Shown one piece after another: positions 29,391 to 39,577 of a stretch of DNA of 64,000 nt. The position numbers were made by a program, and so were the translations under genes. The notes below the pieces were generated by a model. The model had not been told where the DNA came from and ran no database searches. It worked only from the letters and a program-made list of their open reading frames with translations. The first letter of the stretch is position 1, and each line of letters opens with the position of its first letter. This DNA comes from Verrucomicrobiaceae bacterium (lineage in GTDB: Bacteria > Verrucomicrobiota > Verrucomicrobiia > Verrucomicrobiales > Verrucomicrobiaceae): the NCBI GenBank assembly GCA_016795365.1, contig JAEUHN010000036.1, positions 157,163 through 221,162 of the forward strand. Reading direction: 5' to 3'.

Positions 29391-31613
29391 CTACAGAGAC
29401 CACCAGGGCTTCACATCTTCCACCGCCGCACTGGCCCGCTCCATGATGCTGACGTAGTCGCCTCCCATCTCCTCGTTCACCTGGAACTTGTGCACGACGT
29501 CAAACATCTCCTTGTAGGCCTGATCGCTGTCTTCGAAGTCCTTGGTTAATCGTGCAAAATCTGCCAGCTTCGCACCCACTTCACCCACCTGCTTGGCCAG
29601 CTCGTCGATCCTTTCATCCAGCAAGGCGACCCGCCTTTCTACATCAGCTTTGCGAGCCTTCAGCGACTCTGTGATTTCATCGACGTAAAGACGCAGCAGC
29701 TTCTCCAGGCGGGCTTTTCGTTGCTTCGCTTCGTCCAGTTTGGCGGCATCAGGAGTCTTGGACTCAGACAGCACTTCGATGTCCACCTTGCACACCATCA
29801 GCTCACTGCGGGCATTGAGGTAGTCCATCTCGGATCGCGTGAGGCCCATGGGCGTGGATAATGAAGCACCACTATTGGCGGCGGAATTCGCGGACCTTTC
29901 CGCAGCCATGCGACGCTGAGCGACGCTTGCTTCCACGTCCTGCTGGGCCAGTTGAATCTCGCTCAAGTCGAGCTGCAGCTTGTTCTTTTCGAGGGTGACC
30001 TGCTTGAGAATCTCCACCGTCTGACTTTGGCTGTTCGTGAGCACCACGACGTTGTTCGCCTTCTTGAATGCCTCCAGCTTCTCAGCCTTCTCCTTATTCG
30101 CTTTTTCACGCTTCACCACATCCTCGGCCATCGCTGTGAGGGCCTTGTTGCGCTGCTGCTCGCGAATCTGTTCACGGAAGGCACGGAACTCATCCAACAG
30201 CGCATCTAGAAAGACGCGCGTGAACTTTGGTTCTGTGCCGATCGCGGCCACGTTAAAAATGGCGCTGCCCTTGTTCTGAGTGACGTGGATGTCCACGTCG
30301 GCCTCTTTGAGGTCGGGGTTCAATGCTCTGACGCGCTCCAATGCATGGCGACGCATCTCTGCGCTCTCCAGCGTCTCGACCACTGTGCCGTAGAAGTCCT
30401 GGAGATACTCTTGATACTGCGGACCGCTGCCGCTGTTGCTCACCATTCGACCTCCCGCCACCAGCTTGGCGAGACTGATGTATTGAGGGGGCTTGGTTTT
30501 GCATCCCACCAGCACCACGGTGCTCATGCTGATCGTCATGATGATCATCGCGGCCGACGCGAGTGCACCGAGGCGGTCGCGCCAGGGATTGTTTCGCAGC
30601 AGCGAACGCACACGTTGATCGAGATCGCTGTAGCCAGACATCGCAATGCCCACACGCATTCCTGGCGAGGCAAGGCATGAGCCACGGGCGATCTGCACGA
30701 GAGCCTCCGCGTAGTCCGGCACCGTCAGCGATTGTGTCACTGTCAAATCGTCAGCGGCGTGCTCCGCCTCCGTCTTCATTTTGCGCAGAGCGATCCAGCT
30801 CAGGGGCATCCACCACCAAGCACAGGCCGCCAGCGTTCCGATCGCCTGCCACAGCCCATCTCTGCGCAGGTGATGGGCGCGTTCATGCTGAAAGGCGGCG
30901 CGCAGTTTGAGATCGTCCCAGGTGTTAGCTTCGGTGGGAAGCCAAACAACCGACTTCAGCCAACCGGTGATCACCGGGGAGCGCACGCGTGATGACATCC
31001 GGCATCCAAGTTCCGCAGGGCAAAGTGTCTGCACAGATGCAGACGGAGCTTCGCTGCTGCGGCCCAGCCACCAGCGGCCCATGAGGCAACCCGCTGCCTT
31101 CCAGGACGCCATCAACAAAAACCCGAGCAACCAGAGGGTCGTCATTCGATCATCGAGCCGCCGCAGTAACAAGGGCCATCCCTTTGTCACCGCCACCTTC
31201 TTCGCTGCCGCAGCTGGCATCGGCGGCACGGGATGTGGCTGCACGGTGATCGTTGCATTCTCGTGAGCGGATCCAAGGGAGGTTGCGGTTGGAGATGCTG
31301 GCTCCGGAGAGCTGCGCTTCAGCGTCATCAAAGGCGGGTCCTGCTTCACCGGCAGATGATCTGCGACATCGATGGCAAAGCCGAAGTCCGCGAGCGGTGC
31401 CGGGCGCGCGATCCAGCCCGCGAGCACTAGCAGCATCGTGAGCGTGAGCCGCCACACCCAGTTGCGGGCTCGAGCCGAGCGATGGGCGAGCACCTGCACC
31501 ATGAACCACGCAAGGCTGAACAGGGCTGTGGCTTTGAATGCCGATGCCAGCACGGCGAAGAAGCCGGGATACCTAGCGTGCAGGGACAACAGAGAGTCGA
31601 TGAGAGCATTCAT
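29391..31613 (-). CDS. BlaR1-like M56 peptidase fused to Wzz-like coiled-coil region
   Basis: A 740-residue membrane protein. The first part is an M56/BlaR1-type peptidase: N-terminal helices (about 16-70), another near 160, and the zinc motif HERAH (His243-His247) followed by EAEHAADD, then a helix near 355-372. From about residue 375 comes a different region, with SLAKLVAGGRMVS, a short alpha/beta part and long coiled coils rich in Lys, Glu and Ala, resembling the periplasmic part of Wzz/GumC polysaccharide chain-length proteins. The usual penicillin-binding sensor domain is absent. Its start overlaps the BlaI-type repressor gene by four bases. The ligand it senses is unknown. Confidence 0.78.
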   Translation of the reverse strand: MNALIDSLLSLHARYPGFFAVLASAFKATALFSLAWFMVQVLAHRSARARNWVWRLTLTMLLVLAGWIARPAPLADFGFAIDVADHLPVKQDPPLMTLKRSSPEPASPTATSLGSAHENATITVQPHPVPPMPAAAAKKVAVTKGWPLLLRRLDDRMTTLWLLGFLLMASWKAAGCLMGRWWLGRSSEAPSASVQTLCPAELGCRMSSRVRSPVITGWLKSVVWLPTEANTWDDLKLRAAFQHERAHHLRRDGLWQAIGTLAACAWWWMPLSWIALRKMKTEAEHAADDLTVTQSLTVPDYAEALVQIARGSCLASPGMRVGIAMSGYSDLDQRVRSLLRNNPWRDRLGALASAAMIIMTISMSTVVLVGCKTKPPQYISLAKLVAGGRMVSNSGSGPQYQEYLQDFYGTVVETLESAEMRRHALERVRALNPDLKEADVDIHVTQNKGSAIFNVAAIGTEPKFTRVFLDALLDEFRAFREQIREQQRNKALTAMAEDVVKREKANKEKAEKLEAFKKANNVVVLTNSQSQTVEILKQVTLEKNKLQLDLSEIQLAQQDVEASVAQRRMAAERSANSAANSGASLSTPMGLTRSEMDYLNARSELMVCKVDIEVLSESKTPDAAKLDEAKQRKARLEKLLRLYVDEITESLKARKADVERRVALLDERIDELAKQVGEVGAKLADFARLTKDFEDSDQAYKEMFDVVHKFQVNEEMGGDYVSIMERASAAVEDVKPWWSL

Positions 31614-31996
31614 TTTTCACGGGCCTCCTGGATCAGTTTCATGAGTTTCTCAGCTTCCTCGGCAGAGATGCGGGCCTTGCGCTGGCCGAGCAATGCCAGC
31701 GCTGCCTCACCGACGGAATTGTCGAAGAAGCGCTCCACCAGACTGTGCAGCGCCTTCACTCGTGCCTTGCCCGCAGCGACTGGCAGCCTGAACCAGTCGC
31801 GCCCCTCGACGTGCTCCTTGAGCAGGATCTCCTTCTCCACCAGAAGCCGGAGTATGGATCGCACCGCCGAGTAAGTCGGTGCATCGGGCAGTTCCTCCTC
31901 GATCTGACGCCCCGTGCAGCGCCCATGCTTCATCACAATTTCCACGACCTGCCGTTCTCGACGGCTGAGATTTTTGGCTGAATTATCGTCCCACAT
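31610..31996 (-). CDS. BlaI/MecI family transcriptional repressor
   Basis: A 128-residue BlaI/MecI/CopY-type winged-helix repressor. From the ATG at 31996 the N-terminal domain has LSRRERQVVEIVMKHG and APTYSAVRSILRLLVEKEILL, the recognition-helix region. The C-terminal part (FFDNSVGEAALALL) is the usual dimerisation and cleavage region. An upstream TTG at 32032 would add 12 residues that overlap operator DNA, so ATG is preferred. Its stop overlaps the start of the M56 gene. Such repressors are inactivated when the partner M56 protein is activated. Confidence 0.88.
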   Translation of the reverse strand: MWDDNSAKNLSRRERQVVEIVMKHGRCTGRQIEEELPDAPTYSAVRSILRLLVEKEILLKEHVEGRDWFRLPVAAGKARVKALHSLVERFFDNSVGEAALALLGQRKARISAEEAEKLMKLIQEAREK

Positions 31997-31999
31997 GCC

Positions 32000-32056
32000 T
32001 GCTGGTTTATCAACATGCTGAAAAATCAGCAAGACAAATCTGCTGATTTTTCAACA
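32000..32056. promoter_or_regulatory. Three tandem BlaI-type operators
   Basis: Three 16-base dyads of the form TGCTGA-N4-TCAGCA lie just upstream of the repressor ATG. They are TGCTGGTTTATCAACA (32000-32015), TGCTGAAAAATCAGCA (32016-32031, perfect arms) and TGCTGATTTTTCAACA (32041-32056). The first two touch. The arrangement suggests cooperative autorepression of the repressor/M56 operon by BlaI-type dimers, and possibly control of the cupin gene side. Confidence 0.75.
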
Positions 32057-32091
32057 CCCAACCGGCAACGCGGCTCACGGTGCCGTGTTCT

Positions 32092-32490
32092 TCACTTCAC
32101 CGTGAAGCCCTGCGGCGTCTCGCCCATGAAGAACACATCTCGGTCCGGCCTCGAGCCCGGTGAGTGGATGTCCAGCATCACGAGTGCTTCGTCAGCCGTG
32201 ATGAAGCCGTGCGTTGTGCCCGGTGGCAGGCGAAGAAAGTCGCCGCGCCTTAACTCGTAACGCTCGCCATTGAGCAGCGCGATGCCGCTGCCTTCGAGCA
32301 CATAATAGATCTCTTCCGCCACCTTGTGATAGCTCACCGCTGTGGTGCTGTGAGGCTCGATGCGCACTCGATACGCCGTGCCTGCCGCCTCATCCTCGCG
32401 AGGAATCAAGGACTCGATCTGATAGGGTCCAAGTTTCTGCGGAGCGGAGACAGGCGCGTCCTCGCGAATGTGAAGAATGCGCAGGCTCAT
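32092..32490 (-). CDS. Cupin domain protein
   Basis: A 132-residue single-domain cupin. The fold motifs are visible: SYHKVAEEIYYVLEGSG with metal-binding His and Glu residues, ELRRGDFLRLPPGTTHGF with the second motif and its His. It probably binds a divalent metal. Substrate unknown; small cupins include isomerases and dioxygenases. The ATG at 32490 overlaps the rdgB stop (ATGA), so it is translationally coupled to rdgB. Confidence 0.82.
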   Translation of the reverse strand: MSLRILHIREDAPVSAPQKLGPYQIESLIPREDEAAGTAYRVRIEPHSTTAVSYHKVAEEIYYVLEGSGIALLNGERYELRRGDFLRLPPGTTHGFITADEALVMLDIHSPGSRPDRDVFFMGETPQGFTVK

Positions 32491-33077
32491 GGGTTCGTCT
32501 TCAACCACTCAGTCACCTGGCTCAGGGCGCGTGCACGATGGCTGAGCTGGTTCTTCACCGCACCCGGAAGCACGCCGAAGGTCTCAGTGTAGCCATCCGG
32601 CACGAACAAAGGATCGTAGCCAAATCCACCGCTGCCGTGCTCGGTGATGAGGATGCGTCCCTCGACGGCTCCATTGAAAACCCCGAGTGTCTGGCCACCG
32701 CGTGCCAGCACCATGCAGCAATGGAATCGCGCCGTGCTCTCACGTCCTGCGAGTTCGCGTTTCACCCGCTCGCGATTGTCCGCGTCCGTGGCCGAAGGCC
32801 CTGCATAGCGAGCCGAGATCACGCCCGGTGCGCCGCCCAGAGCATCGACTTCCAAACCCGAGTCATCCGACAGCACCAGCACCCCCGGCAGCTCGCGACT
32901 GGCGCTCTCCGCCTTGATCCTCGCATTGGCTTCGAAGGTGGTGCCGTTCTCCTCGGGCGAACTCAACTGCGGATGCGCCCGCAAGTCCTCCACCTTCCAC
33001 TCGGACCCGAGGATGGCGGCGATCTCCTGGGTCTTGTGGGCATTGCCAGTAGCGACGAGCAGCATTCGTGAAGTCAT
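32487..33077 (-). CDS. rdgB: XTP/dITP pyrophosphatase (HAM1/RdgB)
   Basis: Nucleotide house-cleaning enzyme that hydrolyses non-canonical purine triphosphates (XTP, dITP, ITP) to monophosphates. The ATG at 33077 gives a 196-residue protein starting MTSRMLLVATGNAHKTQEI. Hallmarks are FEANARIKAESAS, VLSDDSGLEVDALGGAPGV, GFGYDPLFVPDG and LSHRARAL. The frame extends 28 codons upstream without family similarity. An alternative ATG four codons in (MLLVATGN) is equally possible. Confidence 0.93.
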   Translation of the reverse strand: MTSRMLLVATGNAHKTQEIAAILGSEWKVEDLRAHPQLSSPEENGTTFEANARIKAESASRELPGVLVLSDDSGLEVDALGGAPGVISARYAGPSATDADNRERVKRELAGRESTARFHCCMVLARGGQTLGVFNGAVEGRILITEHGSGGFGYDPLFVPDGYTETFGVLPGAVKNQLSHRARALSQVTEWLKTNP

Positions 33078-33166
33078 GGCCGAAGCCCATAGCATAGTGG
33101 ACCAAGCCCGCAATTCGCGGTTGCCGCCGCGCCGATGAAGTCTATGATCCCGCGCGTTCACGCAAG

Positions 33167-33241
<75 letters not shown>

Positions 33242-33285
33242 GACAGCCTTGGAAGCGCGTCTGGCAATCCTACTACCTCATTCCG

Positions 33286-33591
33286 ATGGACTGGCGCAGG
33301 CTTCTCACTCGCATCGTTTTTGGTGACTGGTTTCGGAACGATGAGATCTCGACTCAGATCGCCGAGCTGCGAAAGAAAGCAGAGTTCGGCGACCCGCAAG
33401 CGCAGTATGAACTCGGCAACTGCTACCACAATGGCACCAATGTTCCCGAGAACCCGGAGGCAGCGGTGCGATGGTGGCAGCGAGCTGCAAATCTAGGGCA
33501 CAAAGACGCTGCGACGATGCTCAAGTTCAGCGCTGAGAATACACCTTCGGCCAAGTTCTTTCAGTTTTTGGGCGGCCGCCATCGCGACTAG
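33286..33591 (+). CDS. Small Sel1-repeat protein
   Basis: A 101-residue protein. Residues about 28-80 contain a tetratricopeptide-like Sel1 unit: AEFGDPQAQYELGNCYHNG, then PENPEAAVRWWQRAANLGHKDA, matching the Sel1 consensus of two half-repeats. No signal peptide. Such repeats mediate protein contacts; the partner is unknown. It lies 44 bases after tRNA-Thr and converges with zwf. Confidence 0.75.
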   Translation: MDWRRLLTRIVFGDWFRNDEISTQIAELRKKAEFGDPQAQYELGNCYHNGTNVPENPEAAVRWWQRAANLGHKDAATMLKFSAENTPSAKFFQFLGGRHRD

Positions 33592-33599
33592 CGACGGAT

Positions 33600-35141
<1,542 letters not shown>

Positions 35142-35238
35142 GGGGGGCGCGGATACTAGCCCCGTTGCCACGCCACGCAAGCACTCGCACCCCTCGGGCG
35201 ATGAAGCCTTTGCACGAAAACGCTGAACCGGATTCAGC

Positions 35239-36027
35239 TTACTTGATCGGCGAGAAATCGACCGCCTTCATGAAGACGGACTTCACACCGCCCTCCTTGA
35301 TCGTCAGCGGGCCGTCCTTCTCGCTCTCCGCTTTGGCCGCGATCCACTCGGGGTCCGCGCGGAAGGCTTCGAATGATGCCTTGGCCGCATCGCGACTAGC
35401 GTGGGCCAGGACATAGATCAGCTGCTTCCCGCCGCCCGTCTCCGCATCCGTGGGCGACCAGTAACCAATGTGTGTCATCCCGTGCTTGGAAAACAAGGCC
35501 ACCGTGTGCTCGCGGAAGCGCTTGTGCAGCGCGTCCAGCTTGCCGTCATTGGTCGTGTAGGTGCGCAGTTCAAACACGCGCTCCCCGCCGGCTCCCGGCT
35601 GAATCGCACATGAGTAATCCGTCGCCTTCATGAAGATGGACTCCGGCTTCGAGGCCAGGATCTTGCCGTTCACCTCGCTGGCCTTTGCCGCCGCCTTCCA
35701 GTCCGGATCAGCCTGGAACGCCGCCCACGAGGCCTTTGCCGCCTCGCGGCTCTTGTGCGCGATCACATAGATCAGCTTGTTGCTCGCGCCATCCGCCTCC
35801 TCCATCGGCACCCAGTAGCCGATGTTCTCCATGCCATGCTTTTCAAAGAGCTTGCACGTGTGATCGCGGAACCGCTTCAGCAGGTCGGGCAGCTTGCCCT
35901 CATTCGTCACGTAAATCCGCAACTCAAAGGTCCGCGCATCTTCCGCAGCATGAGTGGCAGCAGTGAAACCCAAAGCCAGGGCCGAAGCCGTGACGATCCA
36001 GTGGCGACGAGAGAAGAGCAAGTTCAT
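35239..36027 (-). CDS. Exported tandem NIPSNAP-domain protein
   Basis: A 262-residue protein with a twin-arginine-like or Sec signal (SRRHWIVTASALALGF) and two NIPSNAP/dimeric alpha-beta barrel domains in tandem. The first starts FELRIYVTNEGKLPDLLKRF and has HGMENIGYW. The second starts FELRTYTTNDGKLDALHKRF and has HGMTHIGYW. The repeats are clear internal duplicates. Function unknown. The gene is divergent from pyrE. Confidence 0.85.
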   Translation of the reverse strand: MNLLFSRRHWIVTASALALGFTAATHAAEDARTFELRIYVTNEGKLPDLLKRFRDHTCKLFEKHGMENIGYWVPMEEADGASNKLIYVIAHKSREAAKASWAAFQADPDWKAAAKASEVNGKILASKPESIFMKATDYSCAIQPGAGGERVFELRTYTTNDGKLDALHKRFREHTVALFSKHGMTHIGYWSPTDAETGGGKQLIYVLAHASRDAAKASFEAFRADPEWIAAKAESEKDGPLTIKEGGVKSVFMKAVDFSPIK

Positions 36028-36172
36028 GAGTGAGCCCGTCATAACGTCTGCCAGAACCGAAACTCGCGAGACAATGCTCCCGCCTCTCGTCCATCACTTT
36101 CCCCTTGCCTCGAAAGCAATCCTGGAACTTGGAAGCCACCCACGAGAAACCGCCAACCCTGCCGCCCCGCCC

Positions 36173-36742
36173 ATGTCCGATCCCGCCCGCTCCGAGCTTC
36201 GCTCCATTCTCCTCGCCAAGTCTGTCAAGACGGGCGACTTCACCCTTGCCTCTGGTGCCAAGAGCAACCTCTACGTGGACTGCCGCGTCACCACGCTCGA
36301 CCCCCGTGGTGCTGTGCTCGTCGGCCAGCAGATGCACAAGCTCGTGCGCGACGAGGAAGCCAGACGCGGAGTGAAGGTGGACGCTCTCGGCGGACTCACT
36401 ATGGGTGCCGACCCCATCTCCCTCTCCACTGCCATGACCAGCAGCATGTCGGGCGATGCCACCCCGATTCGCTGCTTCGTCGTGCGCAAAGAGGCGAAAG
36501 GCCACGGTCGTGGCAAGCGCATCGAAGGCAACTTCCAGCCCGGTGACAGCGTCGTCGTCGTCGATGACGTGATCACCACCGGCGACAGCACCCTCAAAGC
36601 CATCGCCGCCGTCGAAGAAGAAGGAGCCAAGGTCGCCTTCGTCGTCGTCCTCGTCGATCGCGAAGAAGGCGGCCGCGCCAACATCGAAGGCAAAGGCTAC
36701 CCCGTAGCCGCCTTGTTCACGAAGACGGAGTTGATTGGGTAA
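36173..36742 (+). CDS. pyrE: Orotate phosphoribosyltransferase
   Basis: Pyrimidine synthesis enzyme joining orotate and PRPP to form OMP. The ATG at 36173 gives a 189-residue protein starting MSDPARSELRSILLAKSVK. It has GDFTLASGAKSNLYVDCR, GGLTMGADPI, RKEAKGHGRGKRIEG (flexible loop with catalytic Lys) and the PRPP loop VVVVDDVITTGDST. The open frame upstream (73 codons) lacks family similarity. Confidence 0.94.
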   Translation: MSDPARSELRSILLAKSVKTGDFTLASGAKSNLYVDCRVTTLDPRGAVLVGQQMHKLVRDEEARRGVKVDALGGLTMGADPISLSTAMTSSMSGDATPIRCFVVRKEAKGHGRGKRIEGNFQPGDSVVVVDDVITTGDSTLKAIAAVEEEGAKVAFVVVLVDREEGGRANIEGKGYPVAALFTKTELIG

Positions 36743-36775
36743 CCTGGCCGCGCGTGCAACCACACGCTTCTCCAC

Positions 36776-38425
36776 TCACCCCAGCCCAATCCCTGCATCC
36801 GTCCCACTCAGCTCCTCGATCTCCTTAGCCAACTGCAATGCCGTAGTCTTCAAGTCGGTGATTTCAGCTTCGACACCTGCGATCTGCTGCTCGATCACTT
36901 GGTCAAACATCTCCGGCTTCTTCTCCATGATTTGGTGAAGCTCATAGTCCGGGCTCTCCTTCAGTGTGTCTGTGGCCTCGATCACCGCGATGATCTCGGC
37001 TTCCAGGCTGTTGAAGAGCTTCTGCAATTGCTCCAGTTCATCGGAATCGCCCAGCTCGATCGCCGTCCAGCCCTGTCGCATCACATAGCCCATCGGATCA
37101 TGGGCGATCAGTCGCAGCGTCGCCAGATCACCGTTGTCCTTCGCCGCATTGATCGCCGCCGTGAGATTCGTGTAGGTCGCCTGCTTCTCGGGATCATCAG
37201 CGAAGCGATCAGGATGGAACAGCTTCACCAACTCGCGCCAGAGCGCCTTTAGCTCCGACTCCTCGGAGTCGGAGAGTGCCCGCTTCGATTCCATCGCCGC
37301 CCCCGTGTCTGCATACTCCTGCTGCGTGTGCGCATCCGCTTGGCGGTAGTCCTCGCGCACTTGCTCCACTCCTTCCTCACCCTCGCGGAGCAGCGTATCC
37401 AGAAACGTCCGTCGATAGTTCACCACCAGCCGCAGCCGGTCGCGCTCTTCAAAGTGTCGCCGCAGGCGCTGGAACAACCGGGCTTGCAGCGCGGCGACGT
37501 GGTTTCGCAACGAGGTGTAGGCCGCTTCCAGCTCGGCAAGTCGCGCACGCGATCCGGCGATCAGACCACGCAGCCGCTCGATGCCTGGATGGACGTAAAG
37601 CACGATCCCTTCGCCGCGAGGCATGGGATCGGAACTCGCCGCCGCAGACTCCGTGGCGACCAGCACCGCGTCACTCGTCAGGTTTGGCTCCGCTTCCAGT
37701 AGCTTCAAATACCAGCGACCCATGCTCGCACTGCGCGCGTTGGTGGAACTCGCCAGCCACTCGACCCACTGGCGCAGTTCCGGGTTGTGACGGGCATCGT
37801 GAATGGACTTCCCCTTGTGCTTGCCGAAGGCAATCCGACTTGGATACCACTCGTCCTCTGCGTAGGCCTTGATCGCTTCCCAAGTCGTCAGACCACGCTG
37901 CTCAGCGATGGGCCGGAGCACTTGTGAGAACAAGTCCGCCACCGTCAGCACATCACCCAGCGCCGTGTGGGCACCACGCTCCGGCAGCCGGTAATACTGG
38001 CGCAGCGTTTGCAGCTTGCAGTTCCCTGCAGGGACGGGGTCTAGCAAACGTTGCGCCAGCCGCAGCGCACAGAAGCCATCGCGTCCCATCGGCACGATGC
38101 CTAGCCCGCTCCACTCCGGCTTCAACACCTTCTCCAGGTCATACTCAAGGTTGTAAGCCACCATCGGCAAGCCGAGCGCATAACGCCGCAGTTCCTCATA
38201 CACGACCGCCGGCGGTTCACCATCGCGCTCCAGAATCTCCCGTGTGTAGCCATGCACTCGCGAAGCCTCTGGCGGGATGTCCTGATTCTGATTCACCAAC
38301 CTCCGAAACGGCTCCCCCACCGGCACCCATCCCCGCATCCGCTGCGCCCCGACCTCAACAACGAAAATCGGCGCTATGAAGCCCGTCGTCTCGGTGTCGA
38401 TGATGATCCAATCGGCTTCGTGCAT
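36776..38425 (-). CDS. DEDDh exonuclease with FGKHKG and J-domain regions
   Basis: A 549-residue multidomain protein. Residues 1-170 form a DnaQ-like 3'-5' exonuclease: IIDTETTG (Exo I), VAYNLEYDL (Exo II) and HTALGDVLTVADLF (Exo III). Around 200 comes IAFGKHKGKSIHDA, as in the C-terminal domain of exonuclease X-like proteins. A coiled-coil middle follows. Near 395-430 is a J-domain-like segment with ELVKLFHPDRFADD, including His-Pro-Asp. The C-terminus is another coiled coil. The mix suggests a DNA-processing enzyme with a chaperone-recruiting or structural J domain. Its role is unknown. Confidence 0.75.
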   Translation of the reverse strand: MHEADWIIIDTETTGFIAPIFVVEVGAQRMRGWVPVGEPFRRLVNQNQDIPPEASRVHGYTREILERDGEPPAVVYEELRRYALGLPMVAYNLEYDLEKVLKPEWSGLGIVPMGRDGFCALRLAQRLLDPVPAGNCKLQTLRQYYRLPERGAHTALGDVLTVADLFSQVLRPIAEQRGLTTWEAIKAYAEDEWYPSRIAFGKHKGKSIHDARHNPELRQWVEWLASSTNARSASMGRWYLKLLEAEPNLTSDAVLVATESAAASSDPMPRGEGIVLYVHPGIERLRGLIAGSRARLAELEAAYTSLRNHVAALQARLFQRLRRHFEERDRLRLVVNYRRTFLDTLLREGEEGVEQVREDYRQADAHTQQEYADTGAAMESKRALSDSEESELKALWRELVKLFHPDRFADDPEKQATYTNLTAAINAAKDNGDLATLRLIAHDPMGYVMRQGWTAIELGDSDELEQLQKLFNSLEAEIIAVIEATDTLKESPDYELHQIMEKKPEMFDQVIEQQIAGVEAEITDLKTTALQLAKEIEELSGTDAGIGLG

Positions 38426-38524
38426 GGCAGAACGATTTGAGACGAGGTCAGGTCCTAGTTTGTTTGTTAAATTGGATTCTTTCGCCTGAAGCTAAAACTC
38501 GACTGCTGCACGCGAGGATTTGCT

Positions 38525-39517
38525 TTATGCCGCTTCATCTACAGCTACGCTGAATGCATCTTCCCCATACTGCTCGATAGCGTCAATCAAATCGAACGAT
38601 GTTAGCTGTTGTCCCAAATCGAGTGGCGTTGGCCCTGGATCCGTGACAACGAAGAGTTCATTTTGATACTCATCGAGCTTCTGCCGAGAAAATGGAAAGT
38701 TTCGGTTGAGACGATCCGCCTCGGTCCAGTCGGCAATAGCTCTTGCATACGCAGAATTTTTCTCATGGAGCATACCGCGGAATGCGAATGAGAAGAAGTC
38801 AGAGCAGTCAAGCTGGATAGCAACTGTGAAATCCCCAATAGCTTGGTCCACATTTCCTGTCTTGTAATACGTGCAGCCACGCTTGCGGTAAAGTTCTGCT
38901 GTTTGGGGACTGAGCTGAATGGCCTCGTCGTAGCGCTTGATCGCTTGGTCATAGTCGTCTTTGACGTAGTGAAAATTAAAATGAGAGTTCCCATCGCAGT
39001 GCTCCGACTTCACGTAATCCGCCCTGGCCTTGTCGCGATCACCTTTATCTGCGTAAGCGCTGCAACGGTTCAGATAGCACTCCCTGTCGCCAAGCCCTAA
39101 ATGGATTGCTTCGGTATAGTCCTGTATTGCTTCATCATAAGCACCGCATCGGGCGAACGCACTGCCTCGATTGTGATGCAACCTTGCGTCCTGCGGACAA
39201 ATTCCGAGTGCTGTATTGTAGTCGGCAATAGCTTCACGGTGCCTGCCAAGTTCAAAAAAGACGTTTCCTCGCTGAGCATACGCACCAGCGAATTCAGGAT
39301 ATAGTCGAATTGCTATATTGAGTGCTTCAAGAGCGTTGTTGAAATCATTCTCGAGACGCTGAGTGAAACCGCGCTGACAATGAAGTTCGGCAATCAATCG
39401 GTTCGATTGAGCAAGCGCTGCACTCACCATTTCTGCGACGATTCGTCCGTTACGCGGATTGACCTGGGCAGGGTTCTGGCAAATCGGAGGCGTGATTTGA
39501 AACTCAGCGTCTGACAT
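38525..39517 (-). CDS. Tetratricopeptide repeat protein
   Basis: A 330-residue protein with about seven TPR units from residue 50 on, for example IRLYPEFAGAYAQRGNVFFE, LGICPQDARLHHNRGSAFAR and IQLSPQTAELYRKRGCTYYK. No signal peptide from the ATG at 39517. The C-terminal 60 residues are not repeats. TPR arrays act in protein contacts; the partner is unknown. The sequence has somewhat higher AT content and less biased codons than neighbours, as does the next gene, which may mark a more recent acquisition. Confidence 0.8.
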   Translation of the reverse strand: MSDAEFQITPPICQNPAQVNPRNGRIVAEMVSAALAQSNRLIAELHCQRGFTQRLENDFNNALEALNIAIRLYPEFAGAYAQRGNVFFELGRHREAIADYNTALGICPQDARLHHNRGSAFARCGAYDEAIQDYTEAIHLGLGDRECYLNRCSAYADKGDRDKARADYVKSEHCDGNSHFNFHYVKDDYDQAIKRYDEAIQLSPQTAELYRKRGCTYYKTGNVDQAIGDFTVAIQLDCSDFFSFAFRGMLHEKNSAYARAIADWTEADRLNRNFPFSRQKLDEYQNELFVVTDPGPTPLDLGQQLTSFDLIDAIEQYGEDAFSVAVDEAA

Positions 39518-39577
39518 GTTCAGAATAGTATCGGAGGTTCTAAAGACCGAGTGGTTCCACCAGTTCAAACCACATGC

